Assembly: GCA_023213315.1 (NCBI GenBank)
Contig: JAKCPI010007897.1
Coordinates: 124,001-188,000, forward strand
Direction of reading: 5' to 3'
Origin: Euborellia annulipes
Lineage: Eukaryota; Arthropoda; Insecta; Dermaptera; Anisolabididae
Length of the DNA: 64,000 nucleotides
A program made the translations under genes and the position numbers. The notes below the pieces were generated by a model, which saw nothing but the letters and a program-made list of their open reading frames with translations, was not told the DNA's origin and did not search any database. Positions 1 to 10,743 of this stretch are shown piece by piece. Position 1 is the first letter of the stretch. The number at the start of each line of letters is the position of its first letter.

Positions 1-159
1 AAAACCCTTTCTGTTAAAAGAAAAAAAAAAGGAACTCGTAATTAAATTATTCAATCCTTTTATAAATTTACATGTTACTCACATATGAAAATAAAGAATT
101 TTTTATTTCAACTTATTCGAATAATTTAAACAAACATAATAATAATAATGAGAAAATAA

Positions 160-260
160 AGGTTTAAGAGAGAGAGAGAGAGAGAGTTCGAGGGAGGTTT
201 ATTCCGTTGGGAGAAGTTTTTGCTTTGATCAGAGCGGAAAACAACTTTTCAGAGAGGAAA
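160..260. repeat. GA microsatellite and purine-rich island
   Basis: An uninterrupted (AG)n tract at about 166-187 is followed by a slightly GC-richer stretch containing AGAAGTTTTTGC and TTTTCAGAGAGG. The same style (GAGA tract next to AAGTTT-type words) recurs in the unique islands at 30.6, 35.7, 39 and 47 kb. The rest of 1-716 is AT-rich with a C tract at about 531-542; nothing coding is seen. Confidence 0.5.
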
Positions 261-716
261 TCCTATCCGGTAATTTTCACGATGAATTAAATTAAAATAT
301 ATATCAAGGGTGGCCAGGCTATTTATCTATGTGAAAATGAGAACACTTTTGGATCTCTTTGGCGAATCAGATGAGATACCGCTGATATTATTACAAATTA
401 TTAATAATGGTATAGTTTCGTCCACATATAACGTAACGCCTTTTTTTGACGATATTCTAGTCCCCTTCCCCTGTCACAGTCACATACAAACAAACATCCC
501 CTACAAATATTATGTTACAACATAGAACCGCCCCCCCCCCCCGCCCGAAACCGAAACTTATTTTAAACTTTTTCTTAAAATTTCCTATATATTTTTCATA
601 TATATTTTTTTTAAAATAAATTTTCTTTTTTTTTTTAATTTTCTCTCATGGCTCAAATAATCACTCATTTTTTCCAAACTCAAAAAATTGTATAAATTCA
701 ACTTTAAATTGTGAGC

Positions 717-960
717 CCTTGGACTTGGCGTAGTTGGTAGCGAGCCTGCCTTGTATACCAAGGATCGAGGGTTCGGATACCAGGCAGTTCGATGATTTTA
801 TTTATGCCATTTGGATACCAAATGGCTTAAATAAGAATGGCTGGTATTCATAATAATAGTTATCGTATAAAGTCTTATATGGCCTAAATTGCCGAAAAGA
901 CTGTGTATGTGTGTATGAATGGGAAAAAGTGTGAGTGTTTATAAAAAAAAAAAAAAAAAA
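717..960 (+). mobile_element. tRNA-derived SINE, family D1
   Basis: The head resembles a tRNA: an A-box-like TGGCGTAGTTGG at about 726-737 and a B-box-like GGTTCGGATAC about 40 bases later. The body follows (CCATTTGGATACCAAATGG hairpin, then ATGGCCTAAATTGCCGAAAAGAC), then a GTGTATGTGTG-rich tail and an A run at 942-960. The same body occurs reversed at 9796-10036 and 12036-12295, which confirms an interspersed family. Transcription by RNA polymerase III and LINE-driven mobilisation are inferred from family knowledge; the partner LINE is not in the window. Confidence 0.85.
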
Positions 961-1490
961 TCAAGTGTGTGGGGGAAGGGGAAGTACTAGCAACGTTAGC
1001 AGCACAACGCGCGGTCTCGGGCGATAAAACTATAATATATGAAAAAGTTTTGGTGAATTGAATAAAAAAAAAGTTGATGTAGGAATTTTAAATAAGTTTC
1101 TCTTCAAAACTAAACCACAATTCAAATGATTTTAAGAAATTAATATTGTCATTGAAAAATTAATTACGAATGGAATTGCGTTATATAATATATTTATATA
1201 TCATCATTCTAAAATTTTTAAGACTAATTATGAAATTATTAAATACAAAAATTATTATATACAATTAGAGTTAATGAAGTGTGCCTATTGAAAATTAAAC
1301 AAGCTATTGTAAAATGTGAGTTTTTTTTCAGACAGTTATTTTATTGTTTTCAAATGGTCATCTTTAATTTATACTTTGTGTTATTAAAAAGAACAATGGC
1401 ATATTATAAAGAAAATTAATATTAGAATTCATTCATTAAAGAAAAATTACAAATTTTTATACTGACGACAAATTAGAGATTTAATGGTAG
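961..1490. other. AT-rich DNA, no gene seen
   Basis: Apart from a short GC-richer patch at about 967-1025 (AGCAACGTTAGCAGC, GCGCGGTCTCGG), this stretch is AT-rich, full of stops in all frames, and shows no recognisable repeat. Confidence 0.4.
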
Positions 1491-1491
1491 T

Positions 1492-1585
1492 CTACGCCAT
1501 AAGAGCCTGTTGTGCTCGTGAGTAGAGCCTTGAGATTAGGCACCTAAATGCTTAAACGTCGGAAGTGTTGTCTAAAAAGTAGTTT
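1492..1585 (+). mobile_element. Foldback MITE family B, single arm
   Basis: One arm of a foldback family: GTGCTCGTGAGTAGAGCCTT, then GAGATTAGGCACC and a decayed ATGCTTAAACG. Matching arms flank the copies at 56486-56618 and 61380-61765, where they face each other. Here the opposite arm is missing, so this is a truncated or solo arm. Confidence 0.55.
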
Positions 1586-1992
1586 TTTTCCTTCAGTTGC
1601 AAATTAATAAAAAGAAGATTCATTTATTTTAAAAATTGGATTGGTTGACTCAAGGAATATCAAAATCGAAATTTTGACAGGAATGCAATCTTTTCTCTCT
1701 AAATATTAACCAGGAATGGGAAAAATCCTTTAAATAAGAACAGATCTTTTTTAGAAACATTTTTATTGCTCGATTGATAAAAACAAGAGATTTAATATAT
1801 AGGATAAAGCTGCCTATTTCGAAAAAACTTGGTTTAAAAAGACTGATATGAATGAAAAGGAATGTCAGAGGTAATTAAAAGGAATAATGTCACTATTGCA
1901 TGATTATAACAATGTAGTTTGTGTCATTGATTTAAAAAAACTCTTATAGATATAATGATGTACATCTTTGTAAAAATAAATAAATTTGTTTA

Positions 1993-2053
1993 AGGTTCTG
2001 ATGATGGCCACCTTGCGGCCGAAACGGATAATAATGGCCGTATCTGTAAACCT
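1993..2053 (+). ncRNA. Type I hammerhead ribozyme, complete
   Basis: All parts of a hammerhead are present in order. Stem I 5' strand AGGTT (1993-1997), core CTGATGA (1998-2004), stem II GGCC/GGCC (2006-2009 with 2017-2020) closed by a loop, core GAAA (2021-2024), stem III of 7 pairs (A2024-A2030 with T2041-T2047) with a 10-base loop, cleavage triplet GTA (2046-2048), stem I 3' strand AACCT (2049-2053), fully complementary to 1993-1997. Cleavage is predicted after A2048. Such motifs are known in Penelope-like retroelements, retrozymes and satellites. Here stem III is long enough for a single molecule to fold, unlike the GAAACGTC copies elsewhere in the window. A family E repeat lies about 0.1 kb downstream. 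Activity is inferred from structure only. Confidence 0.85.
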
Positions 2054-2164
2054 AAAAAATAAATACCTCGCAAAAATGAATTTCTAGCAAATTTATTAAC
2101 CTTGACCTAATAACAAGTCAAAATTGACTGAGAAAAAAACATCATTTTGTGAAAGAAATTAATG

Positions 2165-2412
2165 TTTACCAGTCCGACATCCTCAAATTAATACTTAAAT
2201 ATTTCTCTATACATTTCTTATGGGAGAAATCTTAACTTTAGAAATTAATAGCTCAAAAAGTTATAGGAATTTCGGGACGAAAATAATTTTCTTGTAATCC
2301 CTATAAGGTTCTCTATAAGTATATGAAATTCCTTTTCAAAATTCCAACGGGAAGTTGGTCAGAGCGTGACAGACAGACAAACGGACATTAGCGATTTATA
2401 AGTTATATATAG
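2165..2412 (+). mobile_element. Repeat family E, 5'-truncated copy
   Basis: Contains TATGGGAGAAATCTT, AGTTATAGGAATTTCGGGA, CCAACGGGAAGTTGGTCAG and GACAGACAGACAAACGGAC in the same order as the longer copies at 25575-26025 and (reversed) 31470-31953. The GC-rich head of those copies is absent. Coding capacity is nil. It is probably a non-autonomous element ending in or near a GACA microsatellite. Confidence 0.7.
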
Positions 2413-3126
2413 ATAGTAAATAATATAAAAATAACGCCAAAAGAAAGATTTGATAATCAAATGATAATAAAGTTTATTTAAGTATAAATAATTAAAATGA
2501 ATGAATTAATCTGAGATAGATTAGATAGAGATGCTGGACTTAAAAAGACAAATATTATAAGACAATGCATTATTTATGATTTATGAAGTCATGTTTATTA
2601 AAAGTTTCTTAATGAATTTCCAAGTCACATATTGTGCTAAGAAGTTAAAATATCATTTAAAACTTGACATCATTCCCGAGTATCTAATTGTGTTTTGTCT
2701 GTAGCATGTTGAGGAGAGAAAGAGAGAGAAGGCAAAGAGAGAAACTTTTAAAACTACACACACACACACACACAACAAACTATACAAATTTTATTTTAAA
2801 GTTAACTAATTGAAAGTTAAAGTTAACAAAATTCAAAATTTAAATTTCTCCCTTTCCTCTCTCTTCAACTGTTATTTTTGTTGACAAAACATTAAAATTC
2901 TTTTATAAAAGCAAAGTAGGTTAGTGTCTCATTCAAAAGGGTGGTTGAGAGCTAGTGGAGGGAGAATGGTTGCAAAAAAAAAAAATAAAATAAAAAGAGT
3001 GAGATTGAAGGGGAGAGTATCGATCGCCGCAGAGTTTAAAAAGCACCCTCCCCACCCTCCACTAGATCCGATTTATATCTAAATGAAAAAACCTCTTGTC
3101 CTATATATATACACGAACTTTTAAAA
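2413..3126. other. AT-rich DNA with CA microsatellite
   Basis: Holds a (CA)n tract at about 2756-2775, a GAGAGAAAGAGAGAGAAGG stretch at about 2712-2735 and short GC-richer islands (about 2935-3060). No repeat family or coding frame recognised. Confidence 0.4.
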
Positions 3127-3233
3127 GCCTGGGTTCGCTTCCCGACGAAAGCGAGCAATATTTATTTCAATTGAACTAATAAATAGAGATGGGGGTCTGC
3201 CGAAAAAGACCTTAAATGAATAAAAAAATTTTT
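3127..3233 (+). mobile_element. tRNA-derived SINE, family D2, degraded
   Basis: B-box-like GGGTTCGCTTCCCGA at about 3130-3145 is followed by ATTTATTTCAATTGAACT and GGGGGTCTGCCGAAAAAGAC. The reverse copies at 5976, 57784 and 61487 have the same order. The A-box half is lost. Confidence 0.6.
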
Positions 3234-3261
3234 TTTATAGGTCGTCAGTGGGGATGGTAAA

Positions 3262-3441
3262 ATAACAAGACGTTTGCAGACAAATTTCATTTTATTTAGA
3301 TTCTCGTCCTTACGGCTATCGTTTCAGCACGAGGACTAGGCCATTTGGTTATTGTCATCCAACTCTGAAGCTAGTGGAAACGTCAGCTGTGAAGGCGAGA
3401 ATCTAAATAAATTAAAATTTGGCTGCAAACGTCTTGTTATT
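3262..3441. repeat. Inverted repeat with hammerhead-like core in its loop
   Basis: Arms of about 46 bases (AATAACAAGACGTTTGCAGA... at 3262-3308; ...CTGCAAACGTCTTGTTATT ending at 3441) face each other. The loop contains CTGAAGCTAGTGGAAACGTC at about 3365-3384, a decayed relative of the CTGANGA...GAAACGTC core found in other foldbacks here. No stem II can be drawn, so I call it a relic. Confidence 0.6.
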
Positions 3442-3444
3442 AAT

Positions 3445-4350
3445 GTTTTTTGCCTACAGCCACAGTTCTTTAACAATAGAACCTCAACTAAACTTTCGAT
3501 AAATATATAGGTCAGAAATATCAATATTAGCTTTAAAACGCTATTAGATTGTTTAAATTAATTAGTTTTTAATTAAATAAATTTTTCTTGAATAGTATAA
3601 TATTTCAGAATTTTGAGAAAAACGTTTCAAATAAAAGAATGTTAAATAATTAAGGGGCTTCAGGAGAGCACATAGAATCTTTAGTTCGAAACTACTGAGG
3701 CATTTCAAAGAATAATCTGCTGTTTTTTACTTTTTTTTTATAATGATTTAAATTCGTGAACATTTTACATATTATAATGTTTTTGTTTTGTTTTGTTTTT
3801 TTTTTTTTTTTTTTTTTTTTATTACGATAAATTATTGTAAAAAATATTTTTTTATATTTATAGAAAATGAAGAAAAAAAAAAAAAAACGTTCTATTATGA
3901 AAATTTTAATTTTTTTTCTAAATCTAAAAATTGTTAATATTCAGCCTATAACAATTAAATAAAGTGGTGACCAAGTCTAAAATATATTTCGTATTTATTT
4001 AAAAATTAACGGCTAAATAGTTCAGCATCCTTGCAAAAGATGGCAGGCTAATCTAACAGCCGGCATTATCAGATCACTTATAAGCCTATATTTATATATT
4101 TTTAAGCTGTTATAAATTATATATAATATATAATAATATAGTAATGATTTATAAACTAATCATTATTAAAAGATGAACGAAAATCAAACATACACATGAG
4201 ATTAAATATAGCCCTACGATATGTTGGCAAAATTTCGCAATAGTTGGGCTTTGGAGAGAAAAAAGAAATACTAAAAAAAATATATATAATGTATAAAAAA
4301 ATATAGTTTTATAATAATTGCTTGAAGTTATGGCTCTCAAGTGATTATAA
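3445..4350. other. AT-rich DNA, homopolymer tracts
   Basis: Long T tract at about 3797-3820 and A tracts near 3875; TA-rich at 4080-4140. No gene or repeat family identified. Confidence 0.35.
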
Positions 4351-4351
4351 G

Positions 4352-4594
4352 GAAGGGATAGAGATATCAGCCAAATCGGAATGCTCGAGGTACTAAAAAA
4401 TCACAGAATAAAACATTTCGGTCGGAATTTATTTGGGCATCTTCAGTATCTGGGAATTATTGGCATATTGTAAAGCGCAATGGGATTGATTTAGAATATG
4501 TGTATTTTCAAACTAATTTCAGGACGAAACGTCTTATTCTGGGAGTTTTATTGAAGCTCAAACATTCCAATTTGGCTGATATCTCCATCCCTTA
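4352..4594. repeat. Foldback element, family C
   Basis: Inverted arms of about 75 bases: AGAGATATCAGCCAAATCGG near the left end and CCAATTTGGCTGATATCTCC near the right end. Each arm carries a GAAACG-type word: reversed CATTTCGGTCGG at about 4415 and CAGGACGAAACGTC at about 4520-4533. A reversed CTGAAGATGCCC lies at about 4437-4450. It fits the hammerhead-bearing foldbacks but has decayed cores. Confidence 0.6.
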
Positions 4595-4599
4595 ATTAT

Positions 4600-5390
4600 A
4601 AAATATAGTTTTAATCAACAAATGTTTATCTAAACGTAACTACTTTACCATTTAAGAGTCACTAATCTAAGGATTATATTTTAAAATAAAATTATAACAT
4701 TGCTTATTTATGATGACCTCTCGTTAATCTTTTCACACATAAATTTTAATCATTAGGATTAATGACTCTGAGTCATTTTATCATCTAATTAAAAAAAAAA
4801 AAAAAAAAAAACATTTGATAGATGGAAGAGGAAAGGAGGATAAAATAAATTCCCTTTCTAAGCCGACCCCTAATTATTAAAGAAACTAGTTTGTTATAAA
4901 TTTATGTACAATTATTTGTATATTGCAAAAATATCTTTTAAATTTTTTACAAGAATTTGGGATTTAATTAAATCAACTTTAGGATTTTTTTTTAATATTC
5001 AAGTTAGAAAGTTATTTTTATTGAAAACATTAATAGAAAAAGTTTATCTAATCTAATTAAGGAAATAAGTAGTTTGGTTAAAATTCTCTTTTATTCAGAA
5101 CAAAAAAAAAAAAAAAAAATGTGAAGTGGAATTTGGATTTCTACAAACTTTTTGTTTGTTAAAACTCGAATAACTATGATAATTGGATAGCAATTATTTT
5201 TGTTTATTAATAAAAACAAATTAACTGAGTAATTTTACAATGTATTTTTTTATTCACTTGTCTGATTAGATAAATAAAATCGGGGTGAGAGTTTTATTTA
5301 AATTGAAAAAGTAATAATTCAAAAACTAGGTAGAGCCTTGTTTGAAAAGGATGGAATTTTTTCAACTAATGCTCAAATAGAGTTTTGGGA
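4600..5390. other. AT-rich DNA, no gene seen
   Basis: Two A tracts (about 4791-4811 and 5102-5119) and otherwise undistinguished AT-rich sequence. Confidence 0.35.
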
Positions 5391-5395
5391 CATTG

Positions 5396-5475
5396 GACCG
5401 GCGCACTAGGATAAGGGTAGCCCACCCCACCGCAAAAGCGTGGAGGTCCTGGTTCGACTCCAGGGGGTGCAATTT
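5396..5475 (+). mobile_element. tRNA-like head, probably SINE or tRNA pseudogene
   Basis: A perfect T-arm, CCTGG-TTCGACT-CCAGG, lies at about 5448-5464 with an A-box-like TAGGATAAGGG upstream. The anticodon arm does not close properly (C-C mismatch, no T at position 33) and the acceptor stem has only four good pairs. I therefore do not call a functional tRNA. A second weaker tRNA-like stretch follows at about 5553-5640. Confidence 0.5.
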
Positions 5476-5680
5476 TGCCTAATCTTAAGCACAAACATAT
5501 TTCGCAATAATTCTAATTAAATATTAAATAAAATTGACTTCAAATCAAAGAGCCCTGTGGCGCTATAGTTAGAATGTAACTAATATCACGCACTCAATGA
5601 TCGTTGCTCGAACGCTAATAAATAATTGCTTGAAACCCAAATTTGTTTTGACTCCTGGATTCTAAATAAAATACTAATTG

Positions 5681-5945
5681 AAGGGGCGGACTAAAGTCTT
5701 GGCAACCTAGGCACGTGCCTAGGGCCCGTAATTTTAGGGACCCGAAAATAAGGGGAAAATATTTTTTTTTTTTTGCACGACGGCAAAAATTTCGTCTCTA
5801 AAAAAAGGTAAAATTATTTTCAGGAGAGGGGAAAAAATTTCCCACTTTGCGGAACAGTATGGTTCCGCGCAAAAAAAAAAAAAAAAAAAAAAAATGGTTA
5901 ATTACAATTTTCCTAGGGCCATATTCTTGAGAAATAACAAATTAT
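5681..5945. repeat. Possible DNA-transposon remnant with palindrome
   Basis: Begins AAGGGGCGGACTAAAGTC, similar to the CAGGGGCG ends of the hAT-like MITEs in this window. It holds a perfect 18-bp palindrome CCTAGGCACGTGCCTAGG at 5706-5723 with a central CACGTG. No matching terminal repeat or duplication was found on the right, so the class is a guess. Confidence 0.35.
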
Positions 5946-5975
5946 ATTTTTTTAATTTATTTTTTAATTCGTTTA

Positions 5976-6100
5976 AAGGTCTTTTTCGGCATCGGAGGCC
6001 ATTTAGACGGCGTCCCTATTTATTTCAATTGATTGATTGGTATCCAATTCAATGAAATAAATTTTTTGCCTGCGATAAACTCTTGACCAATCTAGGTCGT
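5976..6100 (-). mobile_element. tRNA-derived SINE, family D2
   Basis: Reversed copy: GGTCTTTTTCGGCATCGG, GGCCATTTAGACGG, then ATTTATTTCAATTGATTGATT and a decayed tRNA-related end. The tail side is preceded by a T-rich tract, as expected for a reversed A-tail. Confidence 0.6.
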
Positions 6101-6104
6101 ATTT

Positions 6105-6730
6105 CTGGATTTGTTTAAAATACATTTTTTTTTTTTTTAATGATAAATTAAAGAGAAAAGTTAATTTATAATATCTCGCTGATGATAGTCTAAATGTTTG
6201 AAATAAATCCTCCCCAATTATAAGTAGGTGCTGTATGACCTAGAATACAAAGTCTAAAAATAAAATTATAAAAATGAATCTGATCTAAGATTAAATATGA
6301 TCTAAATTTAGTTTATAATTATAAAAATCTCAAAGGTGAAAGATAAAAATAAATAAATAAATAATAAATTAAGCTGTAGGCTAAAAAAAAAAATTCCTTC
6401 AAGTTAAAGAAGATAGACCGAAATGAATCAAGAGGGAAATTTTCCAATTTTCACAATGTAAATAAAACTTGAAACTATTTAAAGATCAGTTTAAAATAAT
6501 CTATAATTAAAAAAGCAAATGATGTGGTCATCATATACATTTGTTATGTCATGGTTTGGAATGGCCAAACTGAGACGTGTAACCCTAAATTATTACTCTA
6601 AAAGGCTAATAAAGGTTAGTCATTAACAAAAACAAAGATGGAGAAGCATTTTTCCCATAATACAGGGTATATTCATTAGAACAAATAGGAATACAATAAT
6701 AGGACCCAATTATGTTACATTAAATCTTTG
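6105..6730. other. AT-rich DNA, no gene seen
   Basis: A small self-complementary patch GTTTGGAATGGCCAAACTG occurs at about 6554-6573. Otherwise AT-rich without family resemblance. Confidence 0.35.
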
Positions 6731-7500
6731 TTTTTACTTCCTCGTACCTCTATGATTATTAAAGGGAAAGGGAAAGGATTATATGTTAATATATTGCAAT
6801 ATATAGAGAGAAAGTATTGAATTCATGTCAAAAATTCGATGTTGAGATTTTGATGAATATACATGTTTTGAGGTCCCCTGAATCCAAAAATTTTGCAAAA
6901 TGGTCTGTTCTGTCTGTGAACAAAATATTTCAAGAGTGAAAAGAGCGAAGAAGTTGAAATTTTATATTTAATATTAGAATTAGGACTTTTGCTGGACCAT
7001 ACGTATGTAGAAGGAACCGGAGAATAAAACCAGCTGGTTTTATTCTCCGGTTCCTTCTACATTTTATATTTAAATTAGGGACCCCCCTAGCACGTCACAC
7101 GAAGCTTTTGAACAAAATCGGCCAAAGAGTACAAGTACTTTACTGGTGTACTTTTTCAGTTTTTTTCGATTTTTTTCAAAATTCGCTGGTAAAATTTTGA
7201 ATAAAATTCAAAAATCAATTATTTTTTACAAGTTGTTTAAAATGTATATTCTCATTTTGCTCTGAAAATTGTATGAAGCACACTTTACTCTTGTGATTCA
7301 TAGGAAAGTTAGGAGAAATGGTTCCCATGGCAACGAAATATAAATATTTTCCCATGTTCATAAATTTTATATCGGCGGAAACTAAAAATATTTCGACATA
7401 AAAAATATCTGGTGTGAAAAGCTTAGAACATAACTTTTAATTACCGAAGGTAAGAGAAATTTGTGTACTGTGCGACCAATCACACCAGATATTTTTTTTT
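6731..7500 (+). mobile_element. Family A non-autonomous element, copy 1
   Basis: Begins with the decayed left terminal TTTTTACTTCCTCGTACCTC, then AGAGAGAAAGTATTG, ATTCATGTCAAAAATTCGAT and GAGGTCCCCTGAATCC. It ends in the right terminal hairpin (ATCTGGTGTGA...TCACACCAGAT). The microsatellite is nearly lost. A 90-base insertion (6971-7060) contains a perfect palindrome. No coding capacity. Confidence 0.8.
7007..7060. repeat. Perfect 54-bp palindrome inside family A copy
   Basis: Two exact 27-base halves meet at CAG|CTG (7033/7034), with outer ends GTAGAAGGAACCGG and CCGGTTCCTTCTAC. There is no spacer. The 90-base block 6971-7060 that contains it is bounded by the 12-base direct repeat ATTTTATATTTA (6959-6970 and 7061-7072). 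Other family A copies lack it. Confidence 0.9.
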
Positions 7501-8865
7501 AGAAGTAAGACCTTCAGTTTACAAACGTGACATATCAAGCATATACACACAATAATGTTTTTTATGAGATATATTTGTAAATGTATAATTGAATGATGAT
7601 GGTGACAGATAAATCAAACGAGAAATAAATGTCAAATAAATAAATAATAAATTATTTATTCATATGGCCTGTTAAAGATTTTTATGCATATTATATGATT
7701 AATTTATTAATAAAGAAGAGAATTAGAATTTATAATAGTGAATTTAGGAATTTTTTTTTTTAAATTCATTATTTTATAATGGGAGGGGGATGGTGGTGAC
7801 GAGCCCCGCCGTTGCCTGTATATCCCTATATATCTATATGGATTTGAAAAATTTGGGGGGGGGGGCCTGGACCCCCGTTATATACGCCCCTGATTCCAAA
7901 ATATATCTTTACTTATTTAAATGTGCTAAGAATTTTTAACATCTTTGTCTTTAAGATGGATCGAAAAGAAGTATTTTTTTTATTTCATCTTTTATATGTA
8001 TTACGGTCTTCCACATTGTCTTTGATTATTGAAATTAATTCAAGTCTTTGTTTTAAGTATGCAACGCGCCAATTAAAAAAAATCCTTATGCGTCTATTGT
8101 AACACAAATCAAGTGTTTTAGTTGTCATTTTATTTATATACACGTTTTGAGGAAATAATATTGTGTGTGAATTTGATTAATTACATAGTAATAATATTTT
8201 AGTTAAATGTATTTTGTATAAATAATAAAGAGAGAATCAAACTCATTTAAATATATTAAAATTACGTCCATCCATACAAATCATATTATTAAAGAATGAA
8301 TAAAGATTACAAAAAGTTAATTGTTTAAAAATGATTGTGAATGAATTCTAAAGACTTTTTGTAACGTATAAAAGAGATGTTATACAATTCCTATTTTGTT
8401 TTCCTAATTAAAAAAAGAAAATATAAATTATTTCCTTTAATAGAGATGGATTATATAAGGAGTTGTCTTATGAAAGATTAAAAGAGATAAAAATATTAAT
8501 ATAACAATAGTTAAGGACGATTCGGCTATTCAGTCAGGACCTTCCCTGTATATTAATAAAAATAATAATAGATTGAGGAAGGAGAAATAAATTTAACTAC
8601 GAATGGACTACAACCCAAACTAAGGCAGTAAAAGTAATATTATTCAGGGCCAGCGTAGTGTCCTACTCTAAACTAAATATGACACAAAAATCTGGAGTGT
8701 TATGTGTTAAGAAAAATTATCGAGGAGAAAGTTGTAAGCTATGCGAAAATGCAATTTGGAATTATATATGAATATTGGTAAGTCTTTGCTTGTCACACGT
8801 ATATTTGAATTCCACCGATATATTATAATTAAAGATGTAATTTTTTTTTTATTTCATTGAAAGTA
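7501..8865. other. AT-rich DNA with possible hAT end
   Basis: A G tract and GTTATATACGCCCCTG at about 7855-7892 resemble a reversed CAGGGGCG hAT-type terminus, but no partner end or duplication was found. The rest is AT-rich. A slightly GC-richer patch lies at 8515-8690. Confidence 0.35.
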
Positions 8866-8935
8866 TTTTTTAGACATCAAATGCATTTAGATCCCGCCCC
8901 TATTTATGTAAATTGATTAGTAGCCAAAGGCGGAT
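8866..8935 (-). mobile_element. SINE family D2 fragment
   Basis: Core fragment only: GCATTTAGATCCCGCCCC and CTATTTATGTAAATTGATTAG. Confidence 0.4.
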
Positions 8936-9051
8936 AAAAAAAAGGAGAGGAGACTAACTCCCTTCCCCCTCTCTTTGTAAAATATTTTTCTTAGAAATTA
9001 AATAGTATTTTTAATATAAAATTACAATTTGCGAAGTGGCTGTTGTATTTC

Positions 9052-9108
9052 AACAATTGGTAAGGGAGCGGCTTACTCCCTAGCTGCCCGCTCCTTTACC
9101 AATTGTTT
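9052..9108. repeat. Strong hairpin
   Basis: AACAATTGGTAAGGGAGCGG (9052-9071) faces CCGCTCCTTTACCAATTGTT (about 9088-9107), with an almost perfect stem and a roughly 16-base loop. A family A fragment (ATGGCAACCATTTCTCCTAT) follows at about 9121-9175. A reversed hAT-type terminus GGTTGAGAAACGCTG ends at about 9319. Confidence 0.7.
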
Positions 9109-9795
9109 AATATAAAATTTCATGGCAACCATTTCTCCTATCTTTCCTATGAAGCAAAAGAGTAAATTATACTTCAAAAGACTTTTTAATAAAAATGTTA
9201 TAATTAATGTTACAATGTAGTCTTTAATACCTAGTAAAATATTGTTGTTAAAAAAAATCTCTGGTCCAAGAATTTTTTTTACAAATTTTACGCGGGCCAA
9301 AAAAGGTTGAGAAACGCTGATTTAAGATATAATCCAAAAGGCTCGATCTGACTCTGTTAGATTAAAATTACAGTTTAACTATTAATAATAAAATATAAAT
9401 TTATATTGTTGTAAAAATATTTTTCATTTGGTGACTGAAATTGTAATGAGAATTTCATATTGATTATGACCTTTCAATTAAATTTTCCCCTGCACTCTGT
9501 GTCTAATTTAATTAAATTTCTTTTTAGCATTAAATGAACTAACCATTAACAGGACAGCTGCTACCCATTTTAAAATTGTTTACATGACTTGTATCCAGCC
9601 ATTGTTCGATTCTTCACCGATCCCTTCTCTAGAAAATAAAAATGTTTTGACAAAAAGAAAGATATGTATTGCAACAGTGATAAATTTTCAATTTCGAGGG
9701 GTGAAGATAATTGTTTAAATTAGCACAAAAGCAATGAATTATAAAAAAAAAAATTAAAATTTTATCAAAATGTCATTATTTATGCTCTTTAATAT

Positions 9796-10036
9796 TTTTT
9801 TTTTTTTTTTTTTTTTTTAAACATTCACACTTTTTTCTCATTCACACTCACTACACATTCATACAGTCTTTTCGGCAACTTAGGCCATATGACTTTGACG
9901 ATAACCGTTGTAGAGAATATATCTATTGTGGGGTCAGGCATTTCTATTTAAGCCATCTGGTATCCAAATGGCTTAAATAAAATCATCGGACTGCCTGGGT
10001 CCGAACCCGCGACGTTTGGTATAGGAGGTAGGCGCT
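9796..10036 (-). mobile_element. tRNA-derived SINE, family D1
   Basis: Reversed full copy: T tract, ACATTCACAC repeats, CAGTCTTTTCGGCAACTTAGG, CCATCTGGTATCCAAATGG, then the tRNA-like head with reversed B-box GGGTCCGAACCCGCG at about 9990. Confidence 0.8.
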
Positions 10037-10743
10037 CTTTAATATTTATATTAACTAGATTATAAAGCAATCTTGAGTATAAACAACAAAGTAAACACTT
10101 GGTTGTCTTTGTTTGGTTGTCTATATCCTAAACTAATGGAGAGTTAAAGCTCTAAATCCTCTTTTAATATAATGAAATATTCATTAATATAAAACGTGTA
10201 TAATCAATAGTTTGTTTTCATAGAAAATAATTGAATTTAATTATTTATATTGTCTTTCATCAATAAACATGCTGTCCTTGTTATTTTTGCATAAGACAAT
10301 ACGTTTATAACAGGTTTTTTTTTTCTTTAATTAAAGAGAATAAACTTGAAATCACCTGACTGTTCTCAACTAGTGACCTAATTATTTATATTATTTTTTT
10401 TATAAGTAGGCCTAAATAAAATCAATTTACATAATATATTTTTTAGTTTAAAAAAAACATGTGTTGACACATTAGATTTTTGTAGGCTTGTTATTTTAGT
10501 ATAGGCCCCACCATAATTAAATGCACTCACCCAGAACTACAGGTTAAAAGTGAAAGGGATGTGTAGTTTTAGGGAGCCTAATTTATTTTGCAGGTTTATT
10601 TTTATTCTGCTAATTGATTTTTGTACATTTAATTTGCCAGTTAAATGAATTCAAATGTATTTTAGTAAATTATTTTAATATTTCATTGTAATTTTATTAT
10701 TCTATTAATTTGTTATGTAGGATTTGATTAAAATAAACCCTAA
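10037..10743. other. AT-rich DNA; left half of a duplication around element A2
   Basis: Contains GCCTAATTTATTTTGCAGGT at about 10576-10618, repeated directly at about 11447-11488 beyond the family A element. It also contains TATTAATTTGTTATGTAGGA at about 10703-10727, which recurs inverted at about 11485-11515. No gene seen. Confidence 0.6.

Noticed and set aside
5396..5475. Functional tRNA gene
   Set aside because: Only the T-arm is perfect; the acceptor has four good pairs, the anticodon arm has a mismatch and no T at position 33.
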